A stretch of DNA of 64,000 nucleotides from Trachythela sp. YZ-2020 (lineage: Eukaryota; Cnidaria; Anthozoa; Malacalcyonacea; Clavulariidae): NCBI GenBank assembly GCA_016169945.1, contig JADLSH010000367.1:310001-374000 (forward strand). The letters are read 5' to 3'. Both the position numbers and the translations under genes were made by a program. This document shows positions 24,177 through 33,467 of this stretch, one piece after another (within the stretch, counting starts at the first letter, position 1; each line of letters begins with the position of its first letter). The notes below the pieces were generated by a model. That model had not been told where the DNA came from. It made no database searches and worked only from the letters and a program-made list of their open reading frames with translations.

Positions 24177-24983
24177 AGTAGTAATATAGGGGCCGTTCGG
24201 GCCTTATTTTTGCGGTGGAGCAGGGTGGAGCAGGGTGGAGCAGGGTGGAGCAGGGTGGAGCAGGGTGGAGCAGGGTGGAGCAGGGTGGAGCAGGGTGGAG
24301 CAGGGTGGAGCAGGGTGGAGCAGGGTGGAGCAGGGTGGAGCAGGGTGGAGCAGGGTGGAGCAGGGTGGAGCAGGGTGGAGCAGGGTGGAGCAGGGTGGAG
24401 CAGGGTGGAGCAGGGTGGAGCAGGGTGGAGCAGGGTGGAGCAGGGTGGAGCAGGGTGGAGCAGGGTGGAGCAGGGTGGAGCAGGGTGGAGCAGGGTGGAG
24501 CAGGGTGGAGCAGGGTGGAGCAGGGTGGAGCAGGTGGAGCAGGGTGGAGCAGGGTGGAGCAGGGTGGAGCAGGGTGGAGCAGGGTGGAGCAGGGTGGAGC
24601 AGGGTGGAGCAGGGTGGAGCAGGGTGGAGCAGGGTGGAGCAGGGTGGAGCACATCATTAAAAATTCAAACATCATTAGCATATGGTACATTAACATACAG
24701 GGGGGTGCAGCGTCATTAACAGGGGGGAGCACGTCATTAAAAATTCATTAACATTCATTAATTATATATTGACGTCATAATGATATGCAAGGCGCGTTTG
24801 GGCAAAACAGTCATTAATAGCTAGACGTTTCACATTTCTATATATTTTGCCAAGCGTTGTGTTCCAAACACAGTCCGTTTCGACAACGAGTAAATATATT
24901 CTCGTATCTAATATCACCTTATACGAAACGGCTTAGACAACTAATATAGCGACGCTTAACCTAGTAAAATATTATTGCCTTAT
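24177..24983 (+). repeat. Left terminal inverted repeat of the Polinton-like element
   Basis: It pairs with 26029-26625. The outer 35 bases and the inner roughly 330 bases, ending TATTATTGCCTTATG, match the right arm closely. The middle is the 10-bp array. Confidence 0.85.
24214..24650 (+). repeat. 10-bp minisatellite GGTGGAGCAG, about 44 copies
   Basis: The units are almost perfectly homogeneous; one unit near 24531 is 9 bp long. The array reads open in several frames, but the peptides are artefacts of a 10-bp period. Confidence 0.97.
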
Positions 24984-24988
24984 GCCGG

Positions 24989-25558
24989 ATGTCACTGTAT
25001 GATGATTTCACACATACGATTGCGTGTTGTTCACATTGTTATTGTGATGAAATATTAGATGTCCGTACAAATAGAAGTCACTTTTATGATTCAAATAAAA
25101 TACACAAGAGAAGTATTCTCCCATCAGTTGAACATTGGAAGCCGACCAAGACACATAAAAAGATGAAGGGTGTACTTATCCCCGACGTAAGGCTACTAAC
25201 TGAACATTACACAAGAAATCAACGTGGTGGTAGTATTGAAGGATTTCATGGAGCAAGAATGCAGCGGGATATGGGATCGGGGGTATTTTCAGAAGCCTTG
25301 CTAGATTTGCAAGATTTGCAAGGTGCACAAGTAGTAGGAAAGAGAGCGTTACAAGCAGCAACGGAAGTTGGTCAAGATGTACTCAATGGAAAAAATGTAT
25401 CAAAATCAATAAAATCTCGTGGACGGGAAGTTGTCAAAGACTTTGCTGAACAGGGAGCAAAGACGCTACAACGACAATCAGGCCGAGGAAATAAGAGACG
25501 AAAAATTCACACAGTAATATACCATCCACCAAAAGGAAAAGACTGTGTTTCAATATAG
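24989..25558 (+). CDS. PX-like protein of a Polinton
   Basis: The frame of 189 residues begins just inside the left arm. Its middle has the pattern seen in Polinton PX proteins: a glycine-rich start (QRGGSIEGFHG), then VVGKRALQAATEVGQDVLNG and a K-rich amphipathic stretch, then a basic tail (SGRGNKRRKI). PX is regarded as a virion-associated protein of these virus-like transposons. Here it is the only gene left. A short acidic stretch in another frame follows at once (25561-25651), suggesting that a frameshift has removed the original end. AATAAA-type signals lie near 25667 and 25680. The assignment rests on pattern and on the surrounding element. Confidence 0.6.
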   Translation: MSLYDDFTHTIACCSHCYCDEILDVRTNRSHFYDSNKIHKRSILPSVEHWKPTKTHKKMKGVLIPDVRLLTEHYTRNQRGGSIEGFHGARMQRDMGSGVFSEALLDLQDLQGAQVVGKRALQAATEVGQDVLNGKNVSKSIKSRGREVVKDFAEQGAKTLQRQSGRGNKRRKIHTVIYHPPKGKDCVSI

Positions 25559-26028
25559 ACGATGAGGATAGAAAACCAACAAGGTGGATAAGGAATGATG
25601 AAAGTAGTGACGAAAATGACTCGGACAGTGAATATTCCCAAGATGACATTTAAGACACTCTGTAAAATAAATTTTAAGCAATAAATATGTTTTAAAATGA
25701 ATTCTGTGTGTGTACATTGTACAATATTTTCCCGTCCTATGATGATATATTCTAAATTTATTCAAATCGCTGTTAACGATTTGCAAATGACTTACAAACC
25801 GCATAGAATTGTGTTTACATACAATGTTTGTATATGCTCGTAAATCTCGCTTAAAAATCACTGCTCCTCTGCTACATCTAAACGCTTGAAACTTGGTAAG
25901 GTTTAAATCCCTTTAACATTCGCTTGGTAAACATATATTTGTATTTCTCCATAAGACCTTAGCTATGGCGATTAAACTTTAAGATCTTCTCGTTTTAGAA
26001 CGCTATATTTCTGCTTGTTATTATTTCG

Positions 26029-26625
26029 CATAAGGCAATAATATTTTACTAGGTTAAGCGTCGCTATATTAGTTGTCTAAGCCGTTTCGTATAAGGTGAT
26101 ATTAGATACGAGAATATATTTACTCGTTGTCGAAACGGACTGTGTTTGGAACACAACGCTTGGCAAAATATATAGAAACGTGAAACGTCTAGCTATTGTG
26201 ATAAAAAGCGTCAGGATTAACTCTTTTTGTGACGAAAATGCTGAGCTCGGCTTAATGACTGTTTTGCCCAAACGCGCCTTGCATATCATTATGACGTCAA
26301 TATATAATTAATGAATGTTAATGAATTTTTAATGACGTGCTCCCCCCTGTTAATGACGCTGCTCCCCCCTGTATGTTAATGTACCATATGCTAATGATGT
26401 TTGAATTTTTAATGATGTGCTCCCCCCTTGCTCTCCCCCTGCTCCACCCTGCTCCACCCTGCTCCACCCTGCTCCACCCTGCTCCACCCTGCTCCACCCT
26501 GCTCCACCCTGCTCCACCCTGCTCCACCCTGCTCCACCCTGCTCCACCCTGCTCCACCCTGCTCCACCCTGCTCCACCCTGCTCCACCCCAAAAATAAGG
26601 CCCGAACGGCCCCTATATTACTACT
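26029..26625 (-). repeat. Right terminal inverted repeat of the Polinton-like element
   Basis: Reverse complement of the left arm, with only about 15 copies of the 10-bp unit and a short replaced stretch near 26195-26255. Confidence 0.85.
26438..26590 (-). repeat. 10-bp minisatellite CTGCTCCACC, about 15 copies
   Basis: Same unit as 24214-24650 in reverse orientation. A degenerate start (CTCCCCCTG) lies at its outer-left edge near 26421-26440. Confidence 0.95.
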
Positions 26626-26988
26626 CACGGCCTTTAAATTCGAAGTACACGCTGCATTGTCATTGGCCGGCTTTCAAAACAACAACAGGCAATTTCCGGT
26701 AAGAGAGCGAACGTTTGGGGAGTCAATCGCGAGGTGACCGGGGGGGGGGTATTCGCCATTCACGAAATCTTTGCTCCAGTGTGTCGACTGGCGTTTTGTT
26801 TTCATAATTATCATGAATTCCAAGTTGTCCGATTACACCGTAAACTTCATACAATGGAAAATGTGGTAAGTAGTCTCCACTTTACATGCTTTAATATGTA
26901 TGAAGTTGTATAAACAAACGAGATATATATCTATTTCAGACAAGTATTTATATTATTTTTAAAATAAAAAGACAAATTTATATATATA
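26626..26988. repeat. Repeat unit, copy A right part
   Basis: It continues copy A after the Polinton-like insertion and matches the reverse complement of about 39895-40260, sharing GGCAATTTCCGGTAAGAGAG, GCGAGGTGACCGGGGGG and GAATTCCAAGTTGTCCGA. It is interrupted at 26988 by another inverted-repeat element and resumes near 28318. Confidence 0.85.
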
Positions 26989-28311
26989 CTGACGCGTCCG
27001 AATGAAACATATTCAGAGCTGTAAAGCTCACTGTATATACTTATAACTCAAAATGTTATGTGTTCTTTATAGAGTACATTACAAGTACATTGCGATGGAA
27101 TGAACATTGTGACACTATTTGTAAAAGGGCTAATTCCACCCTCGGTTTACTTAAACGCATCTTAGGAAGCTGCTCTCCTACAGTTAAAGCTAGAGCCTAT
27201 CTCAGCCTAGTCCGCCCAAAGCTTGAATACGCTAGTTGTGTTTGGAACCCTTATACCAAACGTAATATTGAGAAGATTGAAATTATCCAACATCGCGCAG
27301 CAAGATTTGTAAACAACGACTTTTCCAGATATAGTCATGTTTCTCCAATGATCAATCATTTAGGATGGGACACACTTGAACGGCGAAGACTGCTTAACCA
27401 GTCATGTATGTTCTATAAGATCCACCAAGGCTGTGTTGATATCAACTTCCCCCCTGAAGTGTGCCCACTGAAAAGAAAATCTCGACTTCCTAATCAACAT
27501 CCCTTTCATCAAGTTTCATGTAACAATGATATTTTCAAATTTTCATTTTACCCAAGAACTATTGTAACCTGGAACAACATCCCTATTAATAACGAACTGC
27601 CTACAAACATCAACGCTTTTAAAAGTGCTGCATTAGCTGCACTAAAATCATCGGTATAAATTTGACATGTCACTTTTATTGTACATTTTCCTTACTTTTT
27701 AAAGTTTTTCATATATATAGTTCATAGTTATTGTATATACATATATAAGCATCTCCTAGTATAGTGTAAACTGATTTAGGAGTATCTGATTAAAGATTAA
27801 AGATAATATTGTATTTAAATTAAAATATACAGTACTATATTATCCGTGTTGGTGTACCAAGGGATATTTTCTAGTTCGCTTACACTATGTGTAAGTTTCT
27901 AGTTCGCTTACACCATGTGTGTGTTCGCTTACACTGAGTGTTTCACTATGTCATCAACAAATGTTTTTTTCCCCCGTTTCATATGTGTAGTTTAACAAAA
28001 ACCTAATAATATTAAAAGTACAAATATTAACCAGAAAACAATTTGGAACCCACTAAAAGCTGCAAATATTTGTTTGCTACAATAAATAATACACTGACTT
28101 GATGGAGTGTATGCGTTCACGGATAATATAGTACTGTATATTTTAATTTAAATACAATATTATAAGTATATATTTAAGCCGTTTCGTAGTTACGGGAACC
28201 ACTGAGTATTTTAATAAAATACACAAGAACAGCAACTCCAAATAACATTTTGAATTATAAGTATATACAGTGAGCTTACAGCTCTGAATATGTTTCATTC
28301 AGACGCGTCAG
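26989..28311. mobile_element. Inverted-repeat element (CTGACGCGTC ends) carrying a retrotransposon insertion
   Basis: About 70 bp at 26989-27058 match the reverse complement of 28242-28311 with few differences (shared TGAAACATATTCAGAGCTGT). TATATA lies outside both ends. A second inner pair (27806-27850 with 28122-28165, both containing ATATTGTATTTAAATT) shows the original foldback structure. A non-LTR fragment is inserted in the left part and has replaced some of it. Confidence 0.75.
27060..27659 (+). pseudogene. Non-LTR retrotransposon RT C-terminal fragment
   Basis: The 199-residue frame has RWNEHCDTICKRANSTLGLL, ARAYLSLVRPKLEYASCVWN, IEIIQHRAARFV and LGWDTLERRRLLNQ, the region after the catalytic core in CR1/L2-type elements. 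The 5' part is absent, as usual for truncated reverse transcription. A GATTAAAGATTAAAG tail near 27789-27803 marks the 3' end. The frame is open, so the insertion is fairly young. Confidence 0.85.
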
Positions 28312-28541
28312 TATATACGGGGCATTTTTTTAAGGATTTTCGAGTGGGGGGCCATTGGCAAAAAGGGACCTCCCACCGGCGGAACGAAGTTGGAATGCCG
28401 ATCGTGGCCACGCGTGCCTAGGGGGGTACGGGGGCAAGCCCCCGGAAAATTTTTGAAATAAGTAGTCCGGAAACGCCATTTCCTGCATTCTGAGCCTTCA
28501 AATTTGTTCTAAGATTTGTGCTAACTGTATTTGTATTTCAG

Positions 28542-28650
28542 ATAAAAATAAGGAAAACGCACAAAAAATACAAACTTTATTTACCAAAAGTAGTATCAAA
28601 ACATTAAATGTACAACTTGTACGTCAATATGTGACCAGAAAGGAACTAAT
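28542..28650 (+). CDS. Possible internal exon, unknown protein
   Basis: A good acceptor (TTTGTATTTCAG) and a good donor (AAT|GTGAGT) frame 109 bp that stay open in the frame starting K-N-K-E-N and containing TLNVQLVRQYVTRKEL. No upstream or downstream exon was found and I do not recognise the domain. It may belong to a host gene or to a dead element. Confidence 0.25.
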
Positions 28651-28894
28651 GTGAGTAATGTCCATTATTAACTATTAACGCAAATAGATTATAGTGACGT
28701 TCGTCAAAGTAATATCAAATTTTGTTTTCCAGTTTTCCTTAATCTAATCTTCGTTTTGCTGCATAAGGCATCACCGAAAAAGTTTTTTCGATTCACTAAA
28801 TTTTCTAAATATGTTTTTAGTGCCAGGCTACATTTCACAATACAAAACTTTTACTTTCTAATAAAAACAAAATGGCCGCCACAGAAAAACTCAT

Positions 28895-29038
28895 TGTAAT
28901 GTAGCGAGAGTTGGACGAGGGAACTAAGGAGGGAGAGACAAGGACAACGTGGCGATATAAGGAGTGTATTGTACAAGTTTATATTCGGGATATTAAAGTG
29001 TGTAAACAGAGGATTTTGGGGACTCTTAAATTATTATA
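28895..29038 (+). repeat. 5' LTR
   Basis: Starts TGTAATGTAGCGAGAG and ends TTAAATTATTATA. The sequence right after it (TTGGCGACGAGG) is where a primer-binding site is expected. Confidence 0.92.
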
Positions 29039-29169
29039 TTGGCGACGAGGATACATACGAACTATACAGGAAACAGGAAAGTACGATCTATCGTGGATTG
29101 GATTATATTTTATATCGTAAAAGTTCAGTTTTGAAACGACAAATTACAAATATATTTACAACAACAACA

Positions 29170-30052
29170 ATGGCGACTGCTCTCGATCTGTCTGGCTTAG
29201 GAAATTTTGATCCGCATTCAGATCCTACCTCTATATCTGTGAGATGGAAGGAATGGCGAAGACGGTTTGAAAGATTTCTTGTAGCGATGGACATAAAAGA
29301 CCCTACTCGTCAACGGGCATTATTACTTTACGCAGCGGGAAACGAAGTTGAAAAGATTTTCGAAACACGTGGGAGAAGACAAGGATTACAAAATTGCGGT
29401 AGAAAAATTAACCGAGTATTTTGCACCCAAGAGAAACCTGCTGTATGAAACACACAAATTCCGCCAACTAAAGCAACTGTCGGGGGAAACAATCGACCAA
29501 TTTTGTACTAGACTACGTCAACAAGCCATCATATGCGAGTTTGTCAACACTGAAAGTGAGATTAAAATTCAACTTGTCGAAAAGTGTGTATCGTCAAGGG
29601 TTCGGACTTCGGAGAAAAGCTGTTCGAGACGATTTATCTTTAACCGACATTTTAGCATTCGGTAGATCGCTCGAAATTACTGATAAAGCTGTTAAGACGT
29701 TCGAGGAAAATTTGGGACAGCCAGACGATTCAAGTTCAATCAACGCCGTACGAAATCAGGATAATTTTAGAAAAACAAACAACACCAAATATGGTCAGTC
29801 ACGCAATCGATTCGATCGAGATATTCGTCAGTTTTCCAGTGCTTCAAATCAAGTTCATACAAGTCATTCACATACTGGTAAGCAATTATGTTATAATTGT
29901 GGTGATAATTTCCATCCCGGTCATTTAACTGTGTGTAAAGCCCAGGGCAAAGTATGTCGTGCTTGTGGGAAACTCAATCATTTTGCTGCTATGTGTCGCC
30001 AGCCTCGTACCCAGGCGCTTTTAAGGCTGATGTGTCGCAGTAATCCATAGAT
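29170..30052 (+). pseudogene. Gag with two CCHC zinc knuckles, frameshifted
   Basis: The capsid part starts at ATG 29170 (MATALDLSGLGNFDPHSD) and has VRWKEWRRRFERFLVAM. The frame changes near 29368 and again near 29590. The nucleocapsid end has two zinc knuckles: CYNCGDNFHPGHLTVC and the classical CRACGKLNHFAAMC (C-x2-C-x4-H-x4-C). The 3' end is interrupted by the Harbinger insertion at 30077. Confidence 0.85.
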
Positions 30053-30069
30053 ATCTATGCAGTAATCCA
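30037..30069. repeat. Possible excision footprint: direct repeat around a palindrome
   Basis: GCAGTAATCCA occurs at 30037-30047 and 30059-30069 around ATAGATATCTAT, a 12-bp palindrome. Duplicated target bases around a small palindrome are typical scars of a cut-and-paste transposon that left. Confidence 0.4.
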
Positions 30070-30170
30070 AACAATAGTGAGGTTTAGATTTGACGACGAG
30101 TACGAGTTTGAGTACGAGTTACGTCATCATCGCGCGTTTTGGCGGGAAAACCTCTGAAACTTGTTTTTGC

Positions 30171-30544
30171 CAGTGAGCTCTATATATATATATCTGGAGT
30201 GAGAACTTATGTCCAAAAAGTGAAGCCAAAGATGGCGGAAATTGACGTCCAGTGCCAATCCCTTTCTATTGTTTTCGACCGCGCGGTTTGCACAAGCCGG
30301 CAAGGAGTGTGCCGAAATTTTCTGTTTTTACTCCGATGTAAACAATAACATCATGATTTTATGAACTAATAACTTGATTAGCGATGCGATCTGTTAGTAT
30401 AAACTGGAATTAGCTAGAAAAATGGTATGAAAACTGTTTATGACCTTCATGAGTTTGGACGTCAATTGCCGCCATCTTTGGCTTCACTTGGCCTATTGGC
30501 CGAACATTAGAAGTTCTTACTCCAGATATATATAGAGCTCACTG
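30171..30544. mobile_element. 374-bp hAT-type MITE nested in Harbinger element 2
   Basis: The ends are CAGTGAGCTCTATATATA inverted, extending through GAACTT and a second shared block (GTGAAGCCAAAGATGGCGG). An exact 8-bp duplication, GTTTTTGC, flanks it (30163-30170 and 30545-30552). This is the hAT signature. Confidence 0.88.
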
Positions 30545-30662
30545 GTTTTTGCCTGCTCGTTTACGACGAGATTTCTTCAGAAACTCGTACTATCGAGAAC
30601 GACTTTTTAAAAGAAAATGGCTGAGGAATAAACAAACAAAAGGAACATAAAGAGCTTTTTAT

Positions 30663-31394
30663 TTGGAAAAAAGAACACGAACAGTACTTCGTCAGGGAGC
30701 TTCTTATCGTAGAACCTTATATGCACAAGCCAAAGTCTACCGAGAGAGGCCACGCTTGGAAGTTGCTAGTGGAAAACTTGAGCAAGCTGGAGAATCCAAA
30801 GTTTCGCATTACAGTGAGGTCTGTAAGAGATCGATTCAACAAGATTTTGAGAAAATACAAAAAACTCGAGAGCGAGGAGATCATAGCAACGGGATAGCAG
30901 GTGCTGACTTTGACGAAGTTTACCAAGGGATGATTGACATTTTCGAGCGAATGGACGAAGCGAAAATAATTTGGGAAAATGAAAGTAAACTGGAAAAGGA
31001 AGAGCAGAACCTAGAAAAATCAAAAGCAGAGGATATGAGGAAAAAAGCAACCGAAAGTCTGAGTGAAACTAGAAAGAGGAAAGAGGAGGAAGGGGAAGAA
31101 ACGATCAAGCCGAAGCGAAAGAGAAAAGCCACTGAAGCATTTAGTCTTTGCCAGGAAGGTCTGAAAATGAAGAAAGAAAACTTTCTTGAAAAAGAAATGG
31201 ACATAAGAGAAGCAGAACTTGAAGAAAAAAAATTGGCTCGTCAGTCCCAGGTACAGTTGGTTGAATCTCAACAAGACTTTTTTGCCAATATGCAGCTACA
31301 ACAGCAGCAGTTCATGTCCCAAATGCAACAGCAAAATTTGCAGATGCTGACTGCTATGAAAGATGTATTTGATAGCTCCTCAAAGAAGTCTTGA
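30663..31394 (+). CDS. Accessory protein of Harbinger element 2 (Myb-partner type, coiled coil)
   Basis: The 243-residue frame is strongly charged. The first 80 residues have LLKW-like remnants of a trihelix (VSHYSEVCKRSIQQDF). Residues 95-200 are a long K/E-rich helix with the basic patch KPKRKRKATEAF, a likely nuclear signal. Residues 205-235 are Q-rich and end NLQMLTAMKDVF. Harbinger elements carry a second DNA-binding protein that brings the transposase to the nucleus and DNA ends; this gene has the right position and orientation. The N-terminal Myb/SANT part may begin further upstream in another frame, because the annotated ATG cuts into the domain. Confidence 0.65.
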   Translation: MEKRTRTVLRQGASYRRTLYAQAKVYRERPRLEVASGKLEQAGESKVSHYSEVCKRSIQQDFEKIQKTRERGDHSNGIAGADFDEVYQGMIDIFERMDEAKIIWENESKLEKEEQNLEKSKAEDMRKKATESLSETRKRKEEEGEETIKPKRKRKATEAFSLCQEGLKMKKENFLEKEMDIREAELEEKKLARQSQVQLVESQQDFFANMQLQQQQFMSQMQQQNLQMLTAMKDVFDSSSKKS

Positions 31395-31689
31395 TATAGT
31401 TAATCCAAGTTTCCAGATACTGTATGTTCTAATCTTCAAACAATTTTTATTACACCTAAGGACCTTACTTACATTAAGGACCTTTAATATGGGCAGAATT
31501 TTTTGTTAATAGCCAACCATATAATATTAATTATGTTAAATTTTGTATAAAAGTTGTGCATCTGTATTGAGTTTTATGTTGATAATTTAAAGTTGTGTTC
31601 TTGATTTACAGAAGATTAACATTTACCAACTAGAGTGCATGTACGAGATATTATAGTGCATTAATTTTACATGCCATCAAATATTTTAC

Positions 31690-32220
31690 ACCTTGACCAA
31701 CTGACCAACCAACTGACCGACCAACTAACTGACCGACCAACTGACTAGCCAACCGACCAAGACTGATCAACTGTCTGACTGACTAAGAGGTTGACTGACT
31801 GACTTACCAACAGACCAACCAACTGACTGGCCAACTGACCGAGACTGATCAACTGTCTGACTGACTGACTAACTGATTGACTGACTTACCAACAGACCAA
31901 CCAACAACTGACCAACCAACCGGCTGACCAAGACTGATTAACTGACTGACCTACTACCTGACTTACCATTAGACCAACCAATGACTTACCAACAGACCAA
32001 CCGACTGACTGACCAACTGACTGGCCGACCAACAGAGTGATTGACTAACTGATTGACAGACTCACCAACTGCCTGACTTACCAACAGTCCAACTGACCAA
32101 GTGACTGATCAACAGACTGAATGACTCAATTGACTGACTGACCGACTTACCAACAGAACGACCTACAAACTGACTGACAGAGTGACTGTCTGTCTGAGTG
32201 ACTGACTGTCTGTCCATTTT
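31690..32220. repeat. Degenerate CAACTGACTGACC tandem repeat
   Basis: About 530 bp of variable 4-bp-based units (GACT, GACC, AACC) with higher-order copies such as GACTTACCAACAGACCAACC. It lies between the two genes of Harbinger element 2. Confidence 0.9.
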
Positions 32221-32460
32221 ATGTAGTTGTCTGTCTGATTCCTTGAGATAGGTGCACCTAAATTTGTCCACAACTCATGTGTATAGAATACTATCAACTC
32301 TCACAGAAAGTTGCCATCTCAATGTTACTAATTTAAATAATGTTAATCTGATTTACTCTTTGATCCTTTCCTGAATATAGTAACAGGTGATAAAGATGAA
32401 ACAGTGTTATAAGTTGCACCAATGGCGCTACCAGTTGTAGACAGAACAGGGACAGCACAG

Positions 32461-32600
32461 GGGCCGGTTGTATAAAAAAAGTAGCTAAAGTTAACTAAAG
32501 TTAGTGCGAAAGTTAACCACTATTTAGTTTAGACTTAACTACTATTTAACTACAAAACTGGTAGTTAAAAAGTGGTTAAGAGTTTTATACAACCTGCCCT
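32461..32600. mobile_element. 140-bp MITE (GGGCCGGTTGTATAAAA ends)
   Basis: GGGCCGGTTGTATAAAA at 32461 pairs with TTTTATACAACCTGCCCT ending at 32600. The interior is a weak palindrome of TTAACTA-type motifs. No coding capacity. Confidence 0.6.
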
Positions 32601-32783
32601 AGGACCCTTACTTTAATAGAAAAGACAGTTATCGGAGTGACTAAATTGTTCACTGTGTGTATTGACCTTGTGTTTGGTGGCAAATACATGTAATGGAAAT
32701 ATTTAGCATTATTTGCTTGCTTCCTTAAGTTTCAATACATTTCAAGTTGACCACTATGTTTAATACCATATAAACAGTCAATT

Positions 32784-32836
32784 TAGGTCTGAAACAATTT
32801 AGGTCTGAAATTTAGGTCTGAAATTTAGGTCTGAAA
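32784..32836 (+). repeat. Short tandem repeat AATTTAGGTCTGA, four units
   Basis: Four near-identical 13-17-bp units, followed by an inverted copy (CAGACCTAAATTTTG) at about 32844-32858. Confidence 0.8.
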
Positions 32837-33316
32837 CAGTCAAACAGACCTAAATTTTGCCTGAAAAAATCTTAATGTTAAGAAACGGTACCTAGGTGTA
32901 AAATATTTGATGTACGTCAATCACACAGACAACTACATAAAATGCGAAATACTTGAAACGCACATCAATGAGGCCAACATAGTCATTACAGCATACCATA
33001 ATACTGATATGCAAATCTTACATTTTCTTCGGACACTACAATAAGCACAATAAAACAACTTTATTATATGGCAAGTGCTTGTTTTGGTGAATCTCGTAAT
33101 CTGATTGGTCGCTGACGAGGCAGGATTTTCCCGTATTGCCCATGGGCAATGGTTAACCATCATCTGCTGCACGATGGTGCTCAGCAAAACACACCTATTA
33201 AGCAAAACCTGAAATCGGTCCGACAAATCACAACGGTACCTTACATTGCCTAGCCAATCAAATTTCATGTAACATAATTTTTAAGTTGTTATTAGCATTT
33301 TACATCATATTTATGA

Positions 33317-33440
33317 GGGGCTGATTACATGCACAATTTACAGCCCGGGCAAAAATTTCAGCATGGATTAGCCATAGCACTTCAGCAGCCTGGCTGAAAT
33401 TTCATCCCGGGCTGGAAATCGTCCATGTAATCCGTCCCTG
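33317..33440. mobile_element. ~124-bp MITE (GGGGCTGATTACATG ends)
   Basis: GGGGCTGATTACATG pairs with CATGTAATCCGTCCCT. Inner CAGCCCGGGC/CCCGGGCTG and AAATTTCAGC/GCTGAAATTT stems also pair. It lies just downstream of the transposase stop. Confidence 0.65.
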
Positions 33441-33467
33441 AGAAAGACTAATAAAGGTGTACTGGGT

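Larger units (their letters stand above)
24177..26625. mobile_element. Polinton/Maverick-like non-autonomous element (2.45 kb)
   Basis: Both ends start 5'-AGTAGTAATATAGGGGCC, and CACGGC flanks them exactly (24171-24176 and 26626-26631). Known Polintons make 6-bp duplications, have long terminal inverted repeats and begin 5'-AG. The arms are about 807 bp on the left (24177-24983) and 597 bp on the right (26029-26625); they differ mainly in the number of 10-bp units. Between them is one plus-strand gene resembling the Polinton PX protein. Polymerase, integrase, protease, ATPase and capsid genes are absent, so it is an internally deleted derivative that would need an autonomous relative. The related copy B at 40255-40260 has a single CACGGC and no insert, confirming the insertion point. 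Confidence 0.8.

Noticed and set aside
24214..24650. CRISPR-like array or tandem coding repeat
   Set aside because: The units are 10 bp without spacers, and the deduced peptides are only the translation of the period.
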